Source of the DNA: Candidatus Villigracilaceae bacterium
GTDB lineage: Bacteria; Chloroflexota; Anaerolineae; Anaerolineales; Villigracilaceae
DNA length: 64,000 nucleotides
Direction of reading: 5' to 3'
Assembly: GCA_026645935.1 (NCBI GenBank)
Contig: JAPKMP010000008.1
Span: 1 to 64,000 of the forward strand
Under the pieces are notes generated by a model, which saw only the letters and a program-made list of their open reading frames with translations, made no database searches and had not been told where the DNA came from. The translations under genes and the position numbers were made by a program. Positions 24,858 through 33,812 of the stretch are shown here, in pieces; position 1 is the first letter of the stretch, and each line of letters starts with the position of its first letter.

Positions 24858-27692
24858 TTACTTCCACAACTTCGCCAGTTCATTCAACGATCGGTAATAC
24901 GGCTCGATGCTGGGAATGAAGTGCGCCTCGTCCTTTGCATGTGGACCGATGCCGGATTGTCCCCAAACGACTGCCTGCCCGCCGGGAGCGAATCGGGCAC
25001 TGGTGCCGGGTAACTTCCTCCCGAGTCGCGGCTCTTCACCACCCGAAGCCTGTTTGACCGCTTCGATCAACGCTTTCAACGCTGGATTATCCGGGTTGCA
25101 GGAGACGCCGTTTTCCATTACGGAGAACCGAGCTTCAAGTCCATTTTCGGCACAATAGGCTTCGACCGCAGACCGCAGGCCATTGACATCATCCTGGGGG
25201 ATGGGGCGAATCTCTACGCCAAGAATCCCCTCCCCTGCAGTGACGTTGTAAATACCGGGCGTGCCAACACTGATAAATGGGAACTTTGCCTGCGATTGCC
25301 ACCCATCGGATGATTTGAGTGTGAGATGTTTATCGAAGATTTCGTTCAAGTAAGAACGTGCGGCGATTAGTTTTTCGCTCAAGTCCCCAGTACCTGCTAT
25401 CCCTGTATGTCCTTTCGCACCGCGCGCGATGACATCAAAACGCATGACGCCGCGATTTTCGACGCAAATTTCCCCGTAGAGTTCGATCCCTTTTTCACCC
25501 GTTCTCTCGCCTGCGATGAAAAGGGACGGCGCCAAATCCAATTCTTTCAAGACGTGCGGTGTGCCCCATGCTTCGGCTTCGCCGTTCTCTTCATTGCCGA
25601 CGAGTAACAAAGCAATATTTGGGATCGAGCCAGTGTCATTCGCTAGTCTGGCTACACGCAAGGTATCCTTCAACCAAACAAGGTATGTTGCAACCACAGT
25701 TTTCATATCCGCAGCGCCCCTGCCCCGCAGATAATCACCTTCGATGCGCGGGGTGAACTGTGAGTCGTCTGGTTCAGGTTCGACGACGTCAAAGTGGCCT
25801 GTTAAGAGAATTGGAGGATTGGAGGAATGTTGATGAGGTAACTGGTTATTAGTAACTGGGAATTTTGCGAAGACCGCTGGATACTTTCCATCAAAGAAAT
25901 AGGTTTCGAGACCTGCGCCACGGAGGTAGTCGTCAATCAAGGAAGCGGCACGATGGACTTCCTCGAGACGTTCGTTTGGAGAGGCGGTGACAGACGGGAT
26001 GCGAATCAGTTGTTGAGCCAAATCAAGGATTTCGGATGTTTTATCTGGGTAGGAGATTTCGATGACCGCCTGCTCGCGCGGACGGAAGCGGATGGGCGCG
26101 GTGGGAATTTGGCGAATCACATCACGTGAACGGTTGATATACTCAGCAATCTTGGAGGCATCGCTACCGAGCGAGAGGTGATCAGAAGCGATTCGTTCAA
26201 CATCGGCTTTCACCTGCACTTCGCGTTCGTAGAATAATTCCTTCAATATCGTGAGCGGAACCTCGTCGTTTTCACCGAGCTCCATTTGCAAGCGCGCACG
26301 GATTTTTTCGGAGTCATTGCGTCCGCCTTCAGCCATTTCAATCAACGGCAAAAGATCGTCCCCCAGGTTCAAGGCTATTGCGAGCGGCTTGACTTCGTTA
26401 AGAGCCCATTTGAGAAAGGCGCGCACCGACATCGGTTTGCCAGTGAGCGGGTTCTCGATCTCGGCACGCAAACCATATTGAGCGGCAAGTTTTTCGTTGG
26501 CGCGGGCGCGGGAAACATCCTCGCGGTCGTAACGGAAAGAACGCGCAAAGGTCGGATCGGAGTAGATACGCAGCAAAAGCAAATATTTGAATGTCAGGTT
26601 GGCGATATCCAGGTCGAGCGAATGACCGCCTTCATCGGTGCGGACTTCGACGCGTCCCATCGGCAGGTTGATGCGCGCCATCAGGTTTTGCTTTTCGATC
26701 TGCAGCGCCATCTCCTCGGGTGGAGTCGGCTGACCGGCGGCAAACAAACCGCGGGCGTAGAGCGAGGCGAGTTGGTCGCTCGTTGTGGAGATGATCCGCT
26801 CGACGGGTTCGGCAAAACTGCGGGCGCGGATGGGAGTCCAGTTGTTATTTCCAAAACGGACGCCGCGGCGCACGAGGTCGTAGGAGATCTGCAGATAATC
26901 GTTGTACGAACGATAGAGGTCAGGGAGATCGATGGCGGGCGGATTCGGGAAGGTGAGATTGCGAATCGAATCGAACTCGGTCAGGGCGACCACGGCGCGT
27001 CCACCGCGGACCTGAGCCTGCATCGGCGTGGAGGCAGTGGTCGCCACGAAGAGCGACGCGAAGGCGCGCAGGAGGCGTGCGGCAGTGATGTAGAACTCGG
27101 ACTTGAATTCGTCGAGATGTTGGTCGCCGCGCTCGGTGGTGGAGAGGTGCATAAAATCCCACGCAAAGAGCGGATCGGGCAGGGACATGTTCGTATGGAT
27201 GCCGGTGGTCGCGAGCGTGTCACCATAGAGATCCACGCATTTTTCGAGATAGCGGCGTTTGGCAATCCCCCACTCCCCAGGAATGGAGTGATGACCGATG
27301 TCGGTGAGGAAGAGCAGGTTGCCGTGCCAGTAATGGAGGCGTTCGCCGAAGCTGACGCCGGCGCGATGCAACGCGTTGACGAGCGAGGCTTCCTGCAGGC
27401 GCGCTTCGTAGATCGCCCCGCGCGGCGTGTAATATGGGCGCGTCGCCCACTCGATCATCCAGTGAAAGACCTCGAGCTGGCTGAACTGTTTCTGCCACGG
27501 TGGGATACACTCGGCGCGGAGATAATCCACGAAGGAATGCTGGCTGGGTCCTGCGCCGACGGTGAGCAACGGGCGCAGGTCTTCATCAAGGAGGTTCCAT
27601 TCCTGTTCGAAGCCGTTGAGTCCGCTGGTGGGTTTTTCTTTGACGGATTCTTCGAGGGCGAGCTGGTATTTGTCTGCAAATTTTTGAGGCAT
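24858..27692 (-). CDS. Fusion: glutamate-cysteine-ligase-like domain + M20 metallopeptidase
   Basis: 944 residues. Residues 1 to about 530 resemble the GCS2/GshA carboxylate-amine ligase fold: LNGFEQEWNL near the start, GIHTNMSLPDP, and GRVEVRTDEGG, the Arg/Glu cluster of that ATP-dependent ligase superfamily. Residues from about 555 form a complete M20 peptidase: HFD in LLTGHFDVVE (about 633), GRGAADMK, GNEENGEAE, AGERTGEKG, GHTG in the lid and the final His in AKDEAHFIPS. The domains would make and cleave amide bonds to carboxylates. A 59-base low-complexity stretch (25804-25862) encodes an extra loop just before HFD. The upstream gene is an aminotransferase. Confidence 0.82.
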   Translation of the reverse strand: MPQKFADKYQLALEESVKEKPTSGLNGFEQEWNLLDEDLRPLLTVGAGPSQHSFVDYLRAECIPPWQKQFSQLEVFHWMIEWATRPYYTPRGAIYEARLQEASLVNALHRAGVSFGERLHYWHGNLLFLTDIGHHSIPGEWGIAKRRYLEKCVDLYGDTLATTGIHTNMSLPDPLFAWDFMHLSTTERGDQHLDEFKSEFYITAARLLRAFASLFVATTASTPMQAQVRGGRAVVALTEFDSIRNLTFPNPPAIDLPDLYRSYNDYLQISYDLVRRGVRFGNNNWTPIRARSFAEPVERIISTTSDQLASLYARGLFAAGQPTPPEEMALQIEKQNLMARINLPMGRVEVRTDEGGHSLDLDIANLTFKYLLLLRIYSDPTFARSFRYDREDVSRARANEKLAAQYGLRAEIENPLTGKPMSVRAFLKWALNEVKPLAIALNLGDDLLPLIEMAEGGRNDSEKIRARLQMELGENDEVPLTILKELFYEREVQVKADVERIASDHLSLGSDASKIAEYINRSRDVIRQIPTAPIRFRPREQAVIEISYPDKTSEILDLAQQLIRIPSVTASPNERLEEVHRAASLIDDYLRGAGLETYFFDGKYPAVFAKFPVTNNQLPHQHSSNPPILLTGHFDVVEPEPDDSQFTPRIEGDYLRGRGAADMKTVVATYLVWLKDTLRVARLANDTGSIPNIALLLVGNEENGEAEAWGTPHVLKELDLAPSLFIAGERTGEKGIELYGEICVENRGVMRFDVIARGAKGHTGIAGTGDLSEKLIAARSYLNEIFDKHLTLKSSDGWQSQAKFPFISVGTPGIYNVTAGEGILGVEIRPIPQDDVNGLRSAVEAYCAENGLEARFSVMENGVSCNPDNPALKALIEAVKQASGGEEPRLGRKLPGTSARFAPGGQAVVWGQSGIGPHAKDEAHFIPSIEPYYRSLNELAKLWK

Positions 27693-27800
27693 AAGTTTTC
27701 AACCACAGATGAACAAAGATAAAAAGTGTAAGATCATTAACCGCGAAGAGCGCCAAGGTCGCTAAGTTCTAAAAGGTTCTTTGCGTTCTTCGCGTGCTTG
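27693..27800 (-). repeat. Degenerate interspersed repeat tract
   Basis: Between the fusion gene and the aminotransferase lie AACCACAGATGAACAAAGAT and the pair CCGCGAAGAGCGCCAAGG / TTGCGTTCTTCGCG, recognisable as common bacterial small-repeat phrases. They could form a weak hairpin. Confidence 0.45.
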
Positions 27801-27808
27801 GCAGTCAA

Positions 27809-29113
27809 TTAGCTCTTAAGAGAATTCAAACCTTCCATCAACCGTTTGAACGCGCCTTCCGTCCGCTCGGCGGGTGTGGCGTAGGAGAAGCGAATCCATT
27901 CGCCGCCGAAGGGCGAGAAGAACGCGCCGGGGACAATCGCGACGCCGTGATTTTCAGCGAGATACTGACCGAGAGGCTCGGTATCCGCCCAGCCTTTCGC
28001 CTGAATAAACGCGCCCACATTGATGAAGGCGTAGTAGCCTTTGCCGAGGATGTGCTGGAGTCCACTTTCGGCGAGGAGTTTCTTGAGAGCGATACGGCTG
28101 GCATTGGTCGGCTCGATGATAGTTTTGGCCGCTTCGGCAAAGCCCATTTCGTAGGCTGCCATGGCGACCGCCAGGGAGAAGAACGAAGGCATGACCGTGT
28201 GCGAGGCGCGCGCGGTGATGAACTTGATGACACTTTCATCCGCGAGCAAATGGCAGTTGCGGATGTTGGAGCCGCCGAGCGATTTGGTGATGCCATCCAG
28301 GAACATGATGCGCTTGCGTTCTTCGGGGGTAAAGAACCTGAGGAAGGAATTCAAGTCCATGGGCGATTCGTCGGTCACGTAGTGATACATCCAATCGAAG
28401 AGGACGAACGCGACGCCGGCTTCGAGCGCGGCTTTGGCGAGCAGGACTTGTTTTTCAACGGCGATGGTCAAGCCGGTGGGGTTATCAGGGTTGGTGATGA
28501 CGAGCCCGGCGATTTTCCGTCCCTCGGATTCGGCAAACTTAACACTTTCACGGATCGCATCTTCGGAGTAAGCCCAACCCTCCGCGGGGTCGCCTGGCGC
28601 CCAGAGGACATTCGCACCGACTCCGTACGGTCCCCAGTTGTAGGAAATCCATGGGACGCGTGAGACCATGATGAGGTCACCCTGACGTCCATGACCGAAG
28701 GCGAGCATGGCTTGATAGGCTTTGACGAGGGCATCGCGTCCGCCCGCGGTGCCGAGGACGTTGGCAGGTCCCCAACCGGAAGCGGAGTCCAACTTCCAGT
28801 ATTGCTCAATCACGGATTTACGATAGGCGTCTGTGCCAAAAGGCATATCGTAAGCCGTACCATGCTCCAGCTGGAGTTGAAGCGCGCGTTCAAGAATCAA
28901 CCTGGGAGTCCCAGGTAATGATGCGCCTCCGTCGCCCTGCGAGGCGTCGAAGATTTTCGCATCCGGACTTTTATCTTTATAGACCTTCAGCGATTTATTG
29001 ATAAGGAACATGCGCGAGGGCGGAATATCCGCCATTTGCCGAAGGTGGTCGCTGACAGGGACGAGGTTCTTCTCGTCAACTGCGAATACAGGGGTGGTAT
29101 TGGGGATGGACAT
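27809..29113 (-). CDS. PLP-dependent aminotransferase (class I/II)
   Basis: 434 residues from the ATG at 29113, preceded by GAGGAG; a TTG five codons upstream is less likely. Fold type I features: TAGGRDALVKAY (phosphate-binding loop), VITNPDNPTGLTI, LFDWMYHYV and the Schiff-base lysine in DGITKSLGGSN. It transfers an amino group between an amino acid and a 2-oxo acid; the amino acid is not predictable. It lies upstream of the ligase-peptidase fusion on the same strand, and its own leader carries a terminator-like hairpin, so both genes may be under attenuation control. Confidence 0.88.
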   Translation of the reverse strand: MSIPNTTPVFAVDEKNLVPVSDHLRQMADIPPSRMFLINKSLKVYKDKSPDAKIFDASQGDGGASLPGTPRLILERALQLQLEHGTAYDMPFGTDAYRKSVIEQYWKLDSASGWGPANVLGTAGGRDALVKAYQAMLAFGHGRQGDLIMVSRVPWISYNWGPYGVGANVLWAPGDPAEGWAYSEDAIRESVKFAESEGRKIAGLVITNPDNPTGLTIAVEKQVLLAKAALEAGVAFVLFDWMYHYVTDESPMDLNSFLRFFTPEERKRIMFLDGITKSLGGSNIRNCHLLADESVIKFITARASHTVMPSFFSLAVAMAAYEMGFAEAAKTIIEPTNASRIALKKLLAESGLQHILGKGYYAFINVGAFIQAKGWADTEPLGQYLAENHGVAIVPGAFFSPFGGEWIRFSYATPAERTEGAFKRLMEGLNSLKS

Positions 29114-29129
29114 GATTTCTCTCCTCAAG

Positions 29130-29155
29130 AAAAACGCCCCGAATGGCTCGGGGCG
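29130..29155 (-). terminator. Intrinsic terminator in the aminotransferase leader (candidate attenuator)
   Basis: Eight-base perfect GC-rich stem CGCCCCGA/TCGGGGCG with a five-base loop and a run of five T on the minus strand. It ends only 3 bases before the GAGGAG ribosome binding site of the aminotransferase, so any transcript of that gene must read through it. Confidence 0.7.
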
Positions 29156-29287
29156 CTGGGACTACTTAGTTTGTATGAACTTGTTGCTGTTCACCAGGTA
29201 ACCACCGACATCCCATCACCGATCCGGTGACAGTATTATGAAGGTTGGTATTGGTATCGCAGTAAAGCGGGCTGAACATTGGGCGCA

Positions 29288-29316
29288 AGGATACCACTAC
29301 GGATTAACTGCGTCAA
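29288..29316 (-). promoter_or_regulatory. Candidate promoter of the aminotransferase leader
   Basis: TTGACG (29311-29316), a 17-base spacer and TATCCT (29288-29293) on the minus strand. Transcription would start near 29280 and give a leader of about 150 bases before the terminator-like hairpin. Confidence 0.5.
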
Positions 29317-29331
29317 GAAATTGCAGAATGG

Positions 29332-29628
29332 CTATCCGCCAGCCATCGCGCCGACAATTCGAAACGGTTCCGATCCATCCGCAACAGATTCGGGGAGAAG
29401 AACGTCATAGGCATCCAGAGACCAATCCCTCCCGCAGGCAAAGAAGCGGATGAAGGGGCGCCGTTCGCCGGTGATCTGGTCTCGAATCGTCCCGCGCAAA
29501 ACCGGATACCGATTCTCGAGCGCATCCAATATCGACCCTATTCTTGGTTCAGCCTCGATGGAAATCTCCACCTCCCTGCCGGTGCGTGCCAGGTTTTGAA
29601 GGTGATATGGGAGTTGCACTCGGATCAT
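29332..29628 (-). CDS. MoaD/ThiS-like ubiquitin-fold sulfur carrier
   Basis: 98 residues with a beta-grasp pattern and a C-terminal Gly-Gly (GAMAGG), as needed for adenylation and thiocarboxylate formation. MoaD or ThiS usually has about 65-85 residues; this one has an insert around [15 protein letters not shown]. Its ATG overlaps the stop of the upstream BNR-repeat gene (four bases). No MoeB/ThiF activating enzyme or MoaE is in this window, although moeA is at 58967-60229. Confidence 0.75.
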   Translation of the reverse strand: MIRVQLPYHLQNLARTGREVEISIEAEPRIGSILDALENRYPVLRGTIRDQITGERRPFIRFFACGRDWSLDAYDVLLPESVADGSEPFRIVGAMAGG

Positions 29629-30740
29629 TTCAGGGTTTGAACTTCGACGGAAAGAACCGCCGGGAGATCCCTTGCGATGGCAACCCAGCTATCGCCGGAG
29701 TCGGAAGAGGCGTAAACCTGCCCGCCGGTTGTGCCGAAATAGATGCCGCACGAATCGAGAGTATCCACAGCCATCGCGCTTCTCAATACGTTTACATAGC
29801 AATCGCTTTGGGGCAGACCCTTCGTCAAAGCTTCCCATTCGTCCCCGCCGGAACGGCTGCGATAGACGCGGAGTTTTCCGTCGGGAGGGAAGTGTTCCGA
29901 ATCGCTCTTGATCGGAACAACATAGATGGTATTCGGTTCATGCGCGTGGACCGAGATCGGAAAACCGAAATCGCTGGGCAGGTTCCCACTGACCTCGTGC
30001 CACGAATCGCCCGAGTCGTTGCTGCGCATCACATCCCAGTGTTTCTGCATGAACAGGACATTCGTTAGGGAGGGATGCATCGCAAGGTTATGAACACAAT
30101 GTCCGACTTCCGCTTCAGGGTCGGGCAGTTCGCCGGATGATCTCAAACCTTTATTGATCGGCTGCCAGGTTTCCCCATTATCCTCCGAGCGGAACGCGCC
30201 TGCGGCAGAAATGGCGACAAAGATTCGGTTGTGACTGGAAGGGTCGAGGATGATCGTATGCAGGCACATACCCCCTGCGCCCGGCTGCCAAAGATGTCCC
30301 TTTGTTTCGCGCAAGCCCGGCAACTCAGCCCATGTATGTCCGCCGTCTGTGGATCGGAACAGAGCGGCATCTTCCACGCCTGCATAAACGGTATCGGGGT
30401 CTGTAAGCGACGGCTCAAACCGCCAGACGCGTTTGAATTCCCAGGGATGCTGCGTCCCGTCGTACCATAGATGAGTGCCTGGAACTCCTTCGTAAGCAAA
30501 ATTGTTCCCAACCGGTTCCCAGATCTCTCCGCCATCGTTCGAGCGCTGGACGATCTGTCCAAACCAACCTGAAGATTGCGATGCGTATAACCGGTTCGGG
30601 TCTGCGGGTGAGCCGTTCATGTGATAGATCTCCCATCCGGCAAAATGAGGACCGGAGATCTTCCAGTTTTTACGTTTTCCGTCCGATGTGAGAATGAACG
30701 CGCCTTTGCGCGTTCCGACCAAAACTCTTACTCCGCTCAT
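29625..30740 (-). CDS. BNR-repeat beta-propeller protein (sialidase/VPS10-like)
   Basis: 371 residues with repeated Asp-box motifs of the form S-x-D-x-G-x-x-W: [59 protein letters not shown]. These mark a six- or seven-bladed propeller. No signal peptide is visible, so the glycosidase label should be used with care. Translationally coupled to a MoaD-like protein, an arrangement I recall from other bacterial genomes but whose function I do not know. Confidence 0.8.
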   Translation of the reverse strand: MSGVRVLVGTRKGAFILTSDGKRKNWKISGPHFAGWEIYHMNGSPADPNRLYASQSSGWFGQIVQRSNDGGEIWEPVGNNFAYEGVPGTHLWYDGTQHPWEFKRVWRFEPSLTDPDTVYAGVEDAALFRSTDGGHTWAELPGLRETKGHLWQPGAGGMCLHTIILDPSSHNRIFVAISAAGAFRSEDNGETWQPINKGLRSSGELPDPEAEVGHCVHNLAMHPSLTNVLFMQKHWDVMRSNDSGDSWHEVSGNLPSDFGFPISVHAHEPNTIYVVPIKSDSEHFPPDGKLRVYRSRSGGDEWEALTKGLPQSDCYVNVLRSAMAVDTLDSCGIYFGTTGGQVYASSDSGDSWVAIARDLPAVLSVEVQTLK

Positions 30741-30808
30741 GGGTAATCTCCTTAAAGTTCACTCAAAACAAAACCGGGGCATGATGATAACACGCCCGCT
30801 GCAGATCA

Positions 30809-31123
30809 TCATTGACGGAACATATCAACTCCAAGCCCGCCTACTACTCTCATCTCCGAACTTACCGACATTCCCGATACCATCGGCATCGCTTCTGCGA
30901 TCAATGCGCGGACATCCTCATTGCGCAGGGAGTCGGCATGAGATTCCTTATCATCCCAAAGCTCGAAAACCGAGACTGCATTTCCATCAGCGAGGTCTTC
31001 GAGGACGATATAGGTTTGGCAGCCGGACAAGCTCAAAGTCAAGGCTGAGGCGCGTAACAGTATTTCAGCCAGGGCGTCTCGTTTGCCGGGCTGTGCCGTC
31101 AATTTTCCAAATCGCGCATACAT
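30809..31123 (-). CDS. ABM-domain (antibiotic biosynthesis monooxygenase-like) protein
   Basis: 104 residues with the dimeric alpha-beta-barrel pattern: YARFGKLTAQPGKRDALAEILLRAS, CQTYIVLEDLADGNAVSVFELWDDKESH and a helix ending in MSGMSVSSEM. Members include quinol monooxygenases and heme-degrading enzymes; many are of unknown function. It lies one base after the next gene's stop, so 30809-31779 is probably a small operon. Confidence 0.8.
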   Translation of the reverse strand: MYARFGKLTAQPGKRDALAEILLRASALTLSLSGCQTYIVLEDLADGNAVSVFELWDDKESHADSLRNEDVRALIAEAMPMVSGMSVSSEMRVVGGLGVDMFRQ

Positions 31124-31124
31124 A

Positions 31125-31412
31125 TCAATGCAAGCCTAATTCGACTAGTTGAGGTTTTGTTTTCGGCACACGGCGGATCTCCCCGCGCGCTTCGAGATCC
31201 AATTTAACGGTGGTGAAATACCACATCACCGATCCGCCGAAATTTGCCTGCATCCGGTCTTCGAGCAGGGCGGCAAGTTCCGTGAACGTCATCGCACCGT
31301 CGCGTTTCAAAGTTTCGAGGATCGCAGTCCGCATTGCTTCATACTTGTTCTTCTCGATCCTTACACCTTTTTTCGACGAATCCGGGTGGAGTGTCAATAT
31401 CGTCTCGGTCAT
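31125..31412 (-). CDS. Small protein with winged-helix-like middle region
   Basis: 95 residues. The segment AILETLKRDGAMTFTELAALLEDRM and the following VKLDLEARGEIRRV read like a helix-turn-helix plus wing. I did not recognise a named family. It could be a DNA-binding regulator of the small enzyme operon around it, but that is inference only. Confidence 0.65.
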   Translation of the reverse strand: MTETILTLHPDSSKKGVRIEKNKYEAMRTAILETLKRDGAMTFTELAALLEDRMQANFGGSVMWYFTTVKLDLEARGEIRRVPKTKPQLVELGLH

Positions 31413-31419
31413 GACGCAC

Positions 31420-31779
31420 CTACGGGTTCATGCTCGTATAAAGCGCAAGCATGTTGCCAGTCGGATCCTGGAAGACTCCAAACCAGCCTGTTCCGGGAAT
31501 TTCCGCTTTCTCATGAATGACCTTCCCGCCAAGCATCTTTACCTTCTCCAGGTCAGCTTCGATATCTTCGCTGTCGATGTAAACCATGACACGCCCTGCA
31601 GGGCTTTCGTCGGACACTTCGGGAAACCCGCCCCCGGTTCCGTCTGCCGCCTCCCACATGACGTAATTCATCTCTTGCATGGTCACGATCTTCCACCCGA
31701 ATAATTCCTTGTAGAAGTTCGCAGCCGAATTTGGATTGGCCGCTGGAATCTCAACATGGACAATGTTTCTTTTGGACAT
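31420..31779 (-). CDS. VOC-family protein (glyoxalase/bleomycin-resistance fold)
   Basis: 119 residues, one pair of beta-alpha-beta-beta-beta modules: VHVEIPAANPNSAANFYKELFGWKI at the start and PGTGWFGVFQDPTGNMLALY at the end. Metal ligands typical of the family (H5-like His and terminal Glu) are only partly present, so catalytic activity is uncertain. Seven bases upstream of the small winged-helix gene. Confidence 0.85.
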   Translation of the reverse strand: MSKRNIVHVEIPAANPNSAANFYKELFGWKIVTMQEMNYVMWEAADGTGGGFPEVSDESPAGRVMVYIDSEDIEADLEKVKMLGGKVIHEKAEIPGTGWFGVFQDPTGNMLALYTSMNP

Positions 31780-31925
31780 GGCATTTTCCTTTGGTAAAAG
31801 TGGATACGATTACTCCCATTATAGAACATTTTTTCTAAATTTTCAACCCCACCAGAGGAGGAATTTCCCGCCTCGTTCCCAGCCGGAGCCTGTCACCCAT
31901 CCATCAACTCATACCTTGCCGAAAG

Positions 31926-31955
31926 AAAAACCGCCCTTTCAAAAGGACGGTTTTT
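31926..31955 (-). terminator. Bidirectional terminator after the FGE-domain lipoprotein
   Basis: AAAAACCGCCCTTT pairs (with a G-U) with AAAGGACGGTTTTT around a CAA loop; flanking A and T runs allow termination on both strands. It lies 26 bases past the stop at 31981. Confidence 0.85.
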
Positions 31956-31980
31956 ATGAAGCTAATTTTTCGAATTCAAA

Positions 31981-33762
31981 TTATTTGTTCAATGGAATGC
32001 TTCGGAGTTCACAGGCGTCTTGCGGTTCGTTCCAACGGCAGTTGAGATTCGCCACACAATGAGCTTCGGTCGCTATGGGCGCGCAGACCTTATCCACCCA
32101 TTCGGAGCATTTCACCGTGGTCACCCGCACCGTGATACAACCTGTGCCGCCGAGCGATTCTTCCTTGACGGGCACGCATGCGGCTGAATTCGAGTCAAAG
32201 ATGAACCCCGGCGCGCAACTCGGAGTCACGCCTCCGGCGCCCGGCTGGCAGCATTGGAAGTTTTCGTTATAGGAATACCCGGCGGCGCATCCGGCATAGG
32301 TCTGGGATGCCAGAGTCGCATTATCGATGCCAAACGGGGCATTTGTTTCACCGTTCGGAGGCGCGCACATTCCCGCCATATCATCGAAGTACAACCCGAT
32401 GGGGCATGAATCGTCCGGTCCCGGACCGACGGCGCAGGATTGCTGCGAGCCGCGCATGACGGTCACATATCCGATTGGACATCCTCCGGCGGAAGGTTGA
32501 GCGAGGATTGGGGTGTAGGAACAAGCGCCAGTGGCTGGATCGAGCGTGTATCCGGCGTCACAAAAAGCATTCAAACTGGAAACATCCGGCTGATTCGTAC
32601 AAGCCGGATTACAGACCACGATTTCGTTTGTAGATTCGATACTGCGCGGACCGCGGCAGGTGAGTGTGCGAAGCCCGCCCTCCGACGTCTCCGTACATTG
32701 AATGCGTGTGCCGCGTTCCTCCCATGTGGCACCAAACGAGATCTGCACCACGCCGAACCCGTCACCCTGCCGGCAGAATTGATTGACCTGAACCCCCTCC
32801 GGCAAGGCGCAGGAATTTACAGAGGCAACTTGATTTGCAGGGACGTGAGCCATCAACTGGCAATATGGCGCAAACGGTTGCGGATTGGGGACCACACAAC
32901 GGAAACCGATGTCGCGGCCGCTGTCGGTCTGTTCGTTGTAACGCCGGATCGAGGTTGCGATCTGTTCACCATCGGTTTCGAAGGAGCTGCCTCGCACAAC
33001 ACGATACGTTCCGGCTTGCGGACCGGTTGGATTCTCGACCGGCGATTGGTTGTAATAGTTCGCGTCATAAAGGTCGAAGATCCATTCGAATACGTTCCCT
33101 GCCATGTCGTACAAGCCGAACGGACTCTTCCCATCGGCATAAGTGTCAACATTTGTCGTGCGTCCATAACAATTGGCAAAGTTCAACACGCCGCAGGTTG
33201 GTTCGGAATTTCCCCAAGGATACGTATTCCCATTCACGCCGCGCGCCGCTTTTTCCCATTGCGCCTCGGTGGGCAGGTTTCCCTGAATCCATGAGCAATA
33301 GGCCTGACTCTGGTCCCAACTCACACCGACGACCGGATGGCTGGCGTATTCAGGATTGGTAAAGACAGGACCTCCAAGCTCCTGGGTCGGCGGTGTGCAA
33401 ACGCCTGCCTTAACGCATTGGTCGTACATCCGGTTCGTGACCTTGGTTTGCTGAATCCAATATCCATCCAGCGATACCGAGTGCATGGGCGCATCGAAGC
33501 CGCCATCCCCCATGGTAAAGTTCCCGGCAGGGATGTACACCAACACGCTTCCGTCGATCCACTTGATCGTCTCTCCATTTTGCGGACCGCCAAGCGCAAC
33601 CGGCGCAGGGGGCAGATCCGGGGTTGCTGTCGCCGCTTCAACAGGCTGATTCGTCGCCGTCACAATAACAGTAATCACCTCCGGTGTCGGCGAGCCGCAT
33701 GAAGCGATGACGAACACAAATGAGAGGAACGATCCCAGGATCAGATTTCGTACCTTTTTCAT
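31981..33762 (-). CDS. Lipoprotein with FGE-sulfatase (SUMF1-like) domain and Cys-rich C-terminus
   Basis: 593 residues. Lipobox IASC near residue 22, then a Thr/Pro-rich linker. The SUMF1/C-type-lectin-like domain runs from about 65 to 290 (YIPAGNFTMGDGG, GVSWDQSQAYCSWI, NLPTEAQWEKAARG, YDMAGNVFEWIFD, DIGFRCV). The C-terminal half is a series of Cys-rich modules of the pattern CPxGYxxx(6-12)C (CDAGYTLDP, CPIGYVTVM, CPIGLYFDD, CAAGYSYNE, CAPGFIFDS). Probably a surface-exposed binding protein; the FGE catalytic function is doubtful because standalone SUMF1 domains are often structural. Confidence 0.82.
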   Translation of the reverse strand: MKKVRNLILGSFLSFVFVIASCGSPTPEVITVIVTATNQPVEAATATPDLPPAPVALGGPQNGETIKWIDGSVLVYIPAGNFTMGDGGFDAPMHSVSLDGYWIQQTKVTNRMYDQCVKAGVCTPPTQELGGPVFTNPEYASHPVVGVSWDQSQAYCSWIQGNLPTEAQWEKAARGVNGNTYPWGNSEPTCGVLNFANCYGRTTNVDTYADGKSPFGLYDMAGNVFEWIFDLYDANYYNQSPVENPTGPQAGTYRVVRGSSFETDGEQIATSIRRYNEQTDSGRDIGFRCVVPNPQPFAPYCQLMAHVPANQVASVNSCALPEGVQVNQFCRQGDGFGVVQISFGATWEERGTRIQCTETSEGGLRTLTCRGPRSIESTNEIVVCNPACTNQPDVSSLNAFCDAGYTLDPATGACSYTPILAQPSAGGCPIGYVTVMRGSQQSCAVGPGPDDSCPIGLYFDDMAGMCAPPNGETNAPFGIDNATLASQTYAGCAAGYSYNENFQCCQPGAGGVTPSCAPGFIFDSNSAACVPVKEESLGGTGCITVRVTTVKCSEWVDKVCAPIATEAHCVANLNCRWNEPQDACELRSIPLNK

Positions 33763-33812
33763 TCAATCTCCTTTTCTCACGAATTGCGAGACCGAATTAT
33801 TATAATGCAAGG

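Noticed and set aside
26286-27722. 478-codon open frame on the plus strand
   Set aside because: It is fully antisense to the ligase-peptidase fusion, which has clear catalytic motifs; the translation shows no recognisable domain and is a by-product of GC-rich codon use.
29166-29279. 37-codon ORF (minus strand) in the aminotransferase leader, beginning close to the predicted transcription start
   Set aside because: Could be a leader peptide, but there is no ribosome binding site and no run of a regulatory amino acid; kept only as a possibility within the attenuator finding.
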